21,380 bases of DNA, from contig CALJVD010000132.1 of NCBI GenBank assembly GCA_937974825.1, positions 1-21,380 on the forward strand. Reading direction: 5' to 3'. A program made the translations under genes and the position numbers. Under the pieces are notes generated by a model. It was not told the DNA's origin. It saw only the letters and a list, made by a program, of their open reading frames with translations, and ran no database searches. Positions 16,022-21,380 of this stretch are shown in pieces. Source of the stretch: an uncultured Oceanospirillaceae bacterium (GTDB taxonomy: Bacteria > Pseudomonadota > Gammaproteobacteria > Pseudomonadales > Oceanobacteraceae). How positions within the stretch are numbered: the first letter of the stretch is position 1; every line of letters begins with the position of its first letter.

Positions 16022-16305
16022 GCAAATAAACACCACTTCACCTCAAGAACATTAAATTCAATAAGGCATCCCTAAAAAGTTTTTACGATAAAGCCTCATC
16101 TAAAAAGGTTTATTGTACTTATTTAGGTATTATGCTTTTGCTGCGCTGTCTTAATCGTCTTAGCTGTTTTAACCGCCTATCCTACTTGTTAATAGTGCGA
16201 AGATTCACCAAGCATCAATGAATCTAAGTAAGCACTAAATAGTGGCGTTATTATATCGAAATAATTGTTTAAAGCCATCCATAGCTTCAGTTAGTTCTAT
16301 TAATT
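16022..16305. other. Intergenic region between prfC and rplM with no gene seen
   Basis: These 284 nt, AT-rich in places, hold no open frame I can support on either strand; the longest I noticed after prfC is 14 codons. It contains a 7-bp inverted repeat AGATTCA (16201-16207) / TGAATCT (16219-16225) with an 11-nt loop, and an 8-nt direct repeat CTAAAAAG near 16072 and 16100. No clear rho-independent terminator for prfC is seen. A small RNA cannot be excluded. Confidence 0.5.
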
Positions 16306-17892
16306 TTAAAGTTCACGCGTATTATCAAAACGAATGTCAGGCCAACGCTCTTCCGTTAAGCTTAAGTTGACTCGTGTTGGCGCAACGTAGGTCAGGAAAC
16401 CACCGCCATCAATGGCGAGGTTTTCACCCGTTTTACGCTTAAACTCTTCTAGTTTTCTTAGGTCATCGCAATGCACCCAACGTGCGCTGTATACGGCAAT
16501 AGGCTCATAAATACATTCGACCTTATATTCGTCTCGTAGACGTTGCTGAACCACATCAAACTGCAGCGTACCCACCGCACCTAATATAAGGTCGTTATTA
16601 TTAAGTGGCATAAACAACTGGGTTGCGCCTTCTTCTGCTAACTGCTGCAACCCTTTTTGTAACTGCTTCATCTTTAGCGGGTCTTTTAAACGCACACGTT
16701 TAAACAGTTCTGGGGCAAAGTGTGGAATACCAGTGAAGTTTAACTCTTCACCTTCTGTAAAGGTGTCACCGATCTGAATGGTTCCGTGGTTATGCAACCC
16801 AATAATGTCTCCAGCGTACGCCTCTGCTGCGCGCTCACGATCGCCGGCCATAAAAGTCACTGCATCGGCAATACTGATATTTTTACCAATGCGCACATGG
16901 CGCATCTTCATACTCTGAGTGTATTTGCCTGACACAATACGCATAAATGCGATGCGGTCACGGTGTCTTGGGTCCATGTTTGCCTGGATTTTAAAGACAA
17001 AGCCGGTGAATCCTTTCTCTGTAGGTAGCACTTCTCTGTCTTTAGTTTGACGAGATAATGGCGCCGGCGCCCATTCAGTTAAGCCATCTAATACATGGTC
17101 TACACCAAAGTTACCCAATGCCGTACCGAAGTATACAGGGGTTAATTCACCTTCAAGAAACAGCTCTAAATCAAACTCGGCTGCAGCACCAATCACCAAC
17201 TCTAGCTCTTCTCGCAATTGCTCTGCGTAATCCTCGCCTATGGTTGCATCTAACTCAGGGTTATCTAAGCCTTTAATAATACGTACCGGCTGAATGGTAT
17301 GCCCCAACCCTGACTGATATAAAATCGTTTCGTCACGATGAATATGATAAACGCCTTTAAAATGCTTACCACTGCCTATTGGCCAAGTGATGGGCGCACA
17401 TAATATATCCAGCTCTTTTTCAACTTCGTCGAGCAGCTCCATGGGATCACGAATTTCACGGTCAAGCTTGTTCATAAAAGTAACAATAGGCGTGGTACGT
17501 AAACGCGTTACCTCCATCAGTTTTCGAGTACGATCTTCCACCCCTTTACCGGAGTCAATCATCATCAAGCAGGAGTCAACGGCGGTTAATGTACGATAGG
17601 TATCTTCCGAGAAGTCTTCGTGTCCTGGGGTGTCTAGCAGGTTTACTAAGGCACCGTTATATGGGAACTGCATCACCGATGTCGTCACCGAAATACCACG
17701 CTCCTTTTCCATTTCCATCCAGTCAGACTTTGCATGCTGATTAGAACCACGGCCTTTCACCGTACCAGCGCTCTGAATGGCTTGCCCATGCAAAAGTAGC
17801 TTTTCGGTGACGGTGGTTTTACCAGCGTCTGGATGCGAGATAATTGCGAAGGTTCTACGCTTTTGAATTTCGGAAAGTAAATTATCGGCCAT
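16306..17892 (-). CDS. prfC: Peptide chain release factor 3
   Basis: A 528-aa translational GTPase (E. coli RF3 is 529) that removes RF1/RF2 from the ribosome after termination. GTPase motifs are intact: G1 SHPDAGKTT (19-27), switch region ERGISVTTSVMQF, G3 DTPGHED (87-93) and G4 NKLD (141-144). The rest aligns closely with E. coli RF3, including GRGSNQHAKSDWMEMEKERG and the C-terminal FDNTREL. I chose ATG 17892 because MADNLLSEIQKRRTFAIISH gives the family length; an ATG at 17922 would add 10 residues and falls inside a repeated sequence element. The ribosome site (AAAGAAA) is weak for either start. It is separated from nirK by a terminator, so it needs its own promoter, which I could not place. 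Confidence 0.96.
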   Translation of the reverse strand: MADNLLSEIQKRRTFAIISHPDAGKTTVTEKLLLHGQAIQSAGTVKGRGSNQHAKSDWMEMEKERGISVTTSVMQFPYNGALVNLLDTPGHEDFSEDTYRTLTAVDSCLMMIDSGKGVEDRTRKLMEVTRLRTTPIVTFMNKLDREIRDPMELLDEVEKELDILCAPITWPIGSGKHFKGVYHIHRDETILYQSGLGHTIQPVRIIKGLDNPELDATIGEDYAEQLREELELVIGAAAEFDLELFLEGELTPVYFGTALGNFGVDHVLDGLTEWAPAPLSRQTKDREVLPTEKGFTGFVFKIQANMDPRHRDRIAFMRIVSGKYTQSMKMRHVRIGKNISIADAVTFMAGDRERAAEAYAGDIIGLHNHGTIQIGDTFTEGEELNFTGIPHFAPELFKRVRLKDPLKMKQLQKGLQQLAEEGATQLFMPLNNNDLILGAVGTLQFDVVQQRLRDEYKVECIYEPIAVYSARWVHCDDLRKLEEFKRKTGENLAIDGGGFLTYVAPTRVNLSLTEERWPDIRFDNTREL

Positions 17893-17908
17893 TAGAAGTT
17901 TCTTTTCT

Positions 17909-18018
17909 GCTGATATACGCATCAGTCCATTTTTAGTAGCGGGTAGCTTTCTCTACTGCAGGCTGCGTATATATGAGTAATATCAATTTGTGGGCGGCTA
18001 TTTTCGCTGATATACGCA
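17909..18018. repeat. Repeated GCTGATATACGCA element upstream of prfC
   Basis: A 13-nt sequence is present twice in the same orientation (17909-17921 and 18006-18018, 97 bp apart), both after TTTTC. A 9-nt inverted partner, TGCGTATAT, lies at 17964-17972, so the region contains ATATACGCA twice directly and once inverted. It spans the prfC promoter/leader region. It could be an operator set or chance; no regulator is identifiable. Confidence 0.45.
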
Positions 18019-18080
18019 CGATACACAATCGATGCTTTTATTCACTGGAATTAATAGCCGTAAATTAGAACAGACAGAAT

Positions 18081-18110
18081 AAAAAAACCCCGAACCAGTC
18101 GGGGTTTTTT
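18081..18110. terminator. Rho-independent terminator after nirK
   Basis: Stem CCCCGA (18088-18093) / TCGGGG (18099-18104) with a 5-nt loop, flanked by seven A and six T so it works in both directions. It lies about 16 nt past the nirK stop and isolates nirK from prfC. Confidence 0.9.
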
Positions 18111-18125
18111 GTTTTTAAGTCTTAC

Positions 18126-19286
18126 TTACTTAGGTAAGTCTAACTTAGTATCGGCTTTGATAGGACCGGTTGGTGACGGTAAAGTCATCAAGTCATGATC
18201 CCACTTATCACCTTCTACCATTACGTGTGCGGCTGCACCCAGTAATATTGCTTCAATCAGGTTGTGGTTTACATAAGCGTATAGACCGGGCTGTTTGAAG
18301 GTATATAAAGCTGCACCTGCTGAACCACCACGGATAAACCAAGTTTCTAAGTCTTTCTCTGGTGGGTTATTAAACTTACCAGTTTCCCAAACATAGTCTG
18401 CGTGTCCGCCAATTAGGTGTGGACGGGTGTCGCGGTTCGCTTGAGAATGCACAATAAGAACGGTCTCACCCACTTTACTTTTCAGTGCGTTTTTACCGGT
18501 TAACGAGCCAACAGAGCCATTAAATACTACATGACTAGGTACTAGGCCTTTCATGGCATTGATTGAATCCATCAATGACGCATTTAATGAATCGTACTGT
18601 TTGTAGTTACCTTTCTCATCTTTAGGGATGTAGAAATCACTTTCACCGATGTACATCACTTTATCAAAGCGTAACTTTTTACCACGCTCGTCTTTTAAGC
18701 CTTTACGTGGCAATACCATGATTGCACCGTTCATGCCGTTAACCATGTGCCATGGAGTCATGGCGCCACCAGGTGCACAGTGATATACGAATGTACCAGC
18801 ACGGTCCGCTTTAAAACGCATAGTTACTTCTTCGCCAGGAGCAACCATAGTGATGTCACCACCCCCCATGGCACCGGTTGAGGCGTGGAAGTCGATGTTA
18901 TGCACTTGTTCGTTGGTGCTTGGGTTAACGATGGTTAACTCAATATAGTCACCTTCGTGCACAACCATCATTGGGCCAGGAATGGTGCCACCAAAGGTCA
19001 TGGCGCGCATTTTTACGCCTTTTTCTACTTCGATTTCTTTCTCTACGATGGGCATCGTAAATTTAACAATTTTAGGACCGCCTTTAGCAACTTGGTCAAA
19101 GTCATGCACAAAAGGTGGTGCTTTAAGATCAACCTCGACTACTTCTAACTTTGACAAGTCAGGCGCCTGATCAAGGGTGTCTACCACAAGTTTGTGTGAA
19201 TCGACTGCGTGAGCCGTCATCGACATCATTGGAGAAGCTGACAACGCAATGGCAGCGGCTAACAGGCTGGTTTTAAATGCATTCAT
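18126..19286 (-). CDS. nirK: Copper-containing nitrite reductase (NO-forming)
   Basis: A 386-aa periplasmic enzyme reducing nitrite to nitric oxide, the defining step of denitrification, with electrons from cytochrome c or a cupredoxin. A Sec-type signal peptide (cleavage probably after AHA, residue 27) lacks a twin-arginine motif. Type 1 copper ligands are H129, C170, H180 and M185; type 2 ligands are H134, H169 and, from the neighbouring subunit, H340. The catalytic pair is D132 and H289. The CAPGGAMTPWH loop is one residue longer than in Alcaligenes faecalis NirK and resembles the Rhodobacter-type subgroup. No extra cytochrome or cupredoxin domain is fused. It has GAGGAAG before its ATG and its own terminator, so it is monocistronic. 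It is divergent from a RegB/RegA-type system and has a candidate FNR/Dnr site. No nirV or nor genes are in the window. Confidence 0.96.
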   Translation of the reverse strand: MNAFKTSLLAAAIALSASPMMSMTAHAVDSHKLVVDTLDQAPDLSKLEVVEVDLKAPPFVHDFDQVAKGGPKIVKFTMPIVEKEIEVEKGVKMRAMTFGGTIPGPMMVVHEGDYIELTIVNPSTNEQVHNIDFHASTGAMGGGDITMVAPGEEVTMRFKADRAGTFVYHCAPGGAMTPWHMVNGMNGAIMVLPRKGLKDERGKKLRFDKVMYIGESDFYIPKDEKGNYKQYDSLNASLMDSINAMKGLVPSHVVFNGSVGSLTGKNALKSKVGETVLIVHSQANRDTRPHLIGGHADYVWETGKFNNPPEKDLETWFIRGGSAGAALYTFKQPGLYAYVNHNLIEAILLGAAAHVMVEGDKWDHDLMTLPSPTGPIKADTKLDLPK

Positions 19287-19324
19287 AGATACTTCCTCTA
19301 AAGGGTTAAATTTGTTCTGGGTTC

Positions 19325-19366
19325 AATATCTAGCATTAATCATCAACTTAATATGACCTAGATCAA
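19325..19366 (-). promoter_or_regulatory. Candidate FNR/Dnr-activated nirK promoter
   Basis: On the minus strand TTGATCTAGGTCAT (19353-19366) matches the FNR/Dnr consensus TTGAT-N4-ATCAA at 8 of 10 positions, with one perfect half. A -10-like GATATT lies at 19325-19330. If transcription starts near 19318, the site is centred at -41.5, the classical class II activation position, and leaves a leader of about 31 nt. A second lone TTGAT half-site lies at 19342-19346, 20 bp away. Confidence 0.45.
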
Positions 19367-19514
19367 CTCTTAGGCTTCACTACCACTTGGTTGCAGAAAC
19401 CGCCCCTCTGTGGGATATATACAACCGTTAAAGGTGGTACTTTAACCCTGATCATATACCTACTAAGTGATAGTAAACCTTGTAAAGTTATAGTGTAGCT
19501 GCCTTTATGTGATT

Positions 19515-19523
19515 TGCTATAAA
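19515..19523 (+). promoter_or_regulatory. Candidate extended -10 promoter of the regB/regA-like operon
   Basis: TGC-TATAAA (19515-19523) forms an extended -10 element with a predicted start near 19530, about 35 nt before the kinase ATG. The -35 region is poor. The remaining nirK-kinase intergenic DNA (about 19370-19510) shows no further element I can name. Confidence 0.3.
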
Positions 19524-19564
19524 AGAGGTAGTACTCTGTCGCTTTGACCTTTTAGGATACAGCC

Positions 19565-20794
19565 ATGCCACCCAGTTCGCTTCATCAACAAGCATTACAA
19601 CGCTTATCTTTATTACGTGTGGCCAGCATTGGCACCTGGATAGCATTTGTTTTTTATTTCGTTTTCCAGCACGCAATCATCTTGTCTTATACCAGCCTAA
19701 TGATTGCACCCTATGTCGGTTTGTTTTCAGTAGGAGCTTGGCAAGCATGGCGAAGTCAGGTCTATTCAAAACACTTAACCATACACTTAGTGCTCGAATG
19801 CCAACTGCTAACTTGCATGCTTTTTTATAGTGGTGGCGCAGCAAACCCGTTAATTTCATACTTTTTTATTTTGTTGGTTATTGCTGCATACAGCCTGCCA
19901 CTTAAGCACGCCATCGCCATCACTGCACTTAGTATTCTTGATTATTCTTTATTGATGCTATGGCACAAACCACTAGCCAGTCACGGCATCAGTAACGATA
20001 AAAACTTTTTTGATCTACATTTAATCGGCATGTGGCTTAATTTTGTTGTGAGTGCTGTTATTTTTGCCGCTCTTATTCCTTTGATGGTGCAGGGCATTAT
20101 GAGGCAGCGACAAGAGATCCAACGTCTGAGGGAACAACAGCTTAAAAACGAACAATTGATTGGTATCGCGACACTAGCAGCAGGAACGGCACATGAAATG
20201 GGCACCCCTTTAATGACCATGCAAATGCTATTGAATGAATTAGCCGCCAATTCTGAGATAAACAAAGCCGACTTATCCATTTTATTAACCCAGGTAGAGC
20301 GCTGCCAAACCTCATTAAAACGCTTATCGACCTCTGGTCGTAATGCCCAAAAGGTTAGCGCACAAAACGCAACAGACTGGCTAGAAAACTTACTAGAACG
20401 ATGGCGTCTAAGCCACCCTAAGGCTCAATGGCAAGATAAAGGCATGAAAACACCCGCCTGCATTGTGACCTCCCCTTTACTGGATCAAGCCTTATTGAAT
20501 TTACTGGATAATGCGGCCGAAGCTGGCAACAGTGACATCGAACTACATTGCACTGTTAGCGATGGTTTCTGGAACCTGCATATCATTCAACCCGACAGTC
20601 AAGCGGCAGACAATTTAAACAAGCAGCATAATTTCACCAGCAGTAAAGAGCATGGGTTAGGCTTAGGTCTGTACTTAAGTAACGCCAGTGTTGAACAGTT
20701 TGGTGGTAAAATTCTTCTGCAAGCACAGCCCGATGGCAGCACTTTATGTCTTTTATCACTCCCTTTATGCAGTAATAGCGAATGTAATCAATGA
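19565..20794 (+). CDS. regB: RegB/PrrB/RoxS-type redox sensor histidine kinase
   Basis: A 409-aa membrane sensor kinase. The N-terminal half has about six membrane segments (residues 15-176) with the quinone-site motif GGAANP (90-95; RegB consensus GGxxNPF, here Leu follows). A helical linker (178-200) leads to GIATLAAGTAHEMGTPL, the RegB-type H box, with phospho-acceptor H210. C247 in VERCQTSLKRLS corresponds to the RegB redox cysteine. The N box is LLNLLDNAAEA (N316) and the G2 region HGLGLGLYLS (363-372). The G1 box is abnormal: where DxGxG is expected there is only PDSQAAD (343-349). Family members sense oxygen/redox state through quinone and the cysteine. AGGA precedes the ATG. The stop overlaps the regulator ATG by 4 nt. 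The gene is divergent from nirK, and the symbol is by family. Confidence 0.85.
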   Translation: MPPSSLHQQALQRLSLLRVASIGTWIAFVFYFVFQHAIILSYTSLMIAPYVGLFSVGAWQAWRSQVYSKHLTIHLVLECQLLTCMLFYSGGAANPLISYFFILLVIAAYSLPLKHAIAITALSILDYSLLMLWHKPLASHGISNDKNFFDLHLIGMWLNFVVSAVIFAALIPLMVQGIMRQRQEIQRLREQQLKNEQLIGIATLAAGTAHEMGTPLMTMQMLLNELAANSEINKADLSILLTQVERCQTSLKRLSTSGRNAQKVSAQNATDWLENLLERWRLSHPKAQWQDKGMKTPACIVTSPLLDQALLNLLDNAAEAGNSDIELHCTVSDGFWNLHIIQPDSQAADNLNKQHNFTSSKEHGLGLGLYLSNASVEQFGGKILLQAQPDGSTLCLLSLPLCSNSECNQ

Positions 20795-21324
20795 AGCGTA
20801 TTTTAATTATTGATGATGATGTGCACTTTACTCAGGTATTAAGCCGCAGCCTAGAGCGTCAACAATACAGCACCGCCATTGCACAGGATGACACTGAAGC
20901 TTTAGCACAATGTACAGAATTTAAGCCTGACTGGGTGGTGTTAGATTTACGTCTTGAACATAAATCAGGCTTATCATTAATCCCTAAGATTTTAAAAAAA
21001 TTACCTTGCCGCATTGTCGTGTTGACCGGTTATGCCAGCATTCCAACAGCGGTTGAGGCTATCAAACTAGGGGCGCATAACTACCTACATAAACCTGTCA
21101 GTCTACAAGACTTAATTGCCGCTTTTGCTGATGATGGCGACACTAATAGCAATGATCCTCAGCCCAGCCCAGACACTGAAGTCATGAGCATGCAACGTTT
21201 AGAATGGGAGCATATACAACGAGTATTGGCTGAAAACGACGGCAATGTATCGGCCACAGCCCGGGCTTTAAACATGCATAGACGGACGTTGCAGCGCAAA
21301 CTACAGAAGTATGCGCCACGTTAA
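20791..21324 (+). CDS. regA: RegA/PrrA/RoxR-type response regulator
   Basis: A 177-aa regulator. The receiver domain (about 3-115) has the acidic pocket D8-D10, phospho-acceptor D52 in VLDLRL, T79 in VLTGYAS and K101 in HKPV. A proline-containing linker (DPQPSPD, about 121-130) leads to a Fis-type helix-turn-helix (about 136-177), EWEHIQRVLAENDGNVSATA followed by RALNMHRRTLQRKLQK. MHRRTLQR is the hallmark of RegA/PrrA. There is no AAA+ domain, so it is not an NtrC-type activator. RegA proteins control respiration, carbon and nitrogen fixation and, in several bacteria, nirK. Translationally coupled to the kinase through ATGA. The next 56 nt to the right edge show nothing recognisable. Confidence 0.92.
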   Translation: MKRILIIDDDVHFTQVLSRSLERQQYSTAIAQDDTEALAQCTEFKPDWVVLDLRLEHKSGLSLIPKILKKLPCRIVVLTGYASIPTAVEAIKLGAHNYLHKPVSLQDLIAAFADDGDTNSNDPQPSPDTEVMSMQRLEWEHIQRVLAENDGNVSATARALNMHRRTLQRKLQKYAPR

Positions 21325-21380
21325 TATGTATCGGTCTAGTAGTTATAACTAAAGTTAAGCTTACCGTATGTTTGTATGGA

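Noticed and set aside
16240..16290. 14-codon minus-strand frame starting ATGGATGGC after the prfC stop
   Set aside because: Too short, no ribosome site, no recognisable motif.
19472..19510. Possible promoter TTGTAA with -10 CTTTAT for the kinase operon
   Set aside because: Only three of six bases fit at -10; the extended -10 TGCTATAAA downstream is better.
19530..19545. Possible RegA/RegR box (GTCGC half at 19538-19542)
   Set aside because: Only one half fits the GNG-C...GNCGC pattern; the other half mismatches at several positions, so it was not listed as a site.
19981..20280. 99-codon minus-strand, cysteine-rich open frame inside the sensor kinase
   Set aside because: Antisense to the conserved H-box region; the Cys content comes from the complementary frame and no ribosome site is present.
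1..21380. CRISPR arrays, insertion sequences, tRNA or rRNA genes, prophage or toxin-antitoxin genes
   Set aside because: No regularly spaced repeats, no transposase or integrase motifs, no tRNA-like cloverleaf and no paired small genes were seen; almost all sequence is taken up by conserved genes.

Overview
This window looks like chromosomal DNA from a marine-type gammaproteobacterium of the Pseudomonadales/Oceanospirillales kind with moderate GC. The evidence is gene content and order: mreBCD-maf-rng-yhdP divergent from gatCAB, then sspBA next to petABC and rplM-rpsI, as in Pseudomonas and its marine relatives. The genus cannot be fixed from this sequence. Almost every base is assigned to recognisable genes, with few long gaps.

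Layout. 1-7790 (minus strand) is the cell-shape and RNA-processing cluster mreB-mreC-mreD-maf-rng-yhdP. It is mostly joined by 4-15 nt overlaps or very short gaps, and yhdP runs off the left edge. A 122-bp divergent promoter region at 7791-7912 separates it from gatC-gatA-gatB (plus strand), which encodes the tRNA-dependent amidotransferase. gatB and sspB converge on a bidirectional terminator at 11153-11180. 11187-15946 (minus strand) reads rplM-rpsI, terminator, petA-petB-petC (the cytochrome bc1 complex), hairpin, sspA-sspB. After a 359-bp gap comes prfC (peptide-chain release factor 3), then a terminator, then nirK (copper nitrite reductase), all on the minus strand. nirK is divergent from a two-gene operon at 19565-21324 (plus strand) encoding a RegB/PrrB-type redox sensor kinase and a RegA/PrrA-type response regulator.

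How the genes work together. Most of the window is housekeeping. The accessory and most interesting part is the right end. A periplasmic nitrite reductase, which would take electrons that pass through the bc1 complex encoded nearby, faces a redox two-component system. Its promoter carries a plausible FNR/Dnr-type site at the position expected for activation. The sensor kinase keeps the phospho-acceptor His, the N box, the GGxxNP membrane motif and the RegB redox cysteine, but its G1 ATP-binding box is degenerate.

I did not find a clearly new multi-gene system, CRISPR array, tRNA, rRNA or insertion sequence. The best leads are the nirK/regBA regulatory unit with its unusual kinase, and several small DNA or RNA structures: a palindrome in the mreB leader, a hairpin against the mreC start, repeats in front of prfC, and a strong hairpin between petC and sspA.
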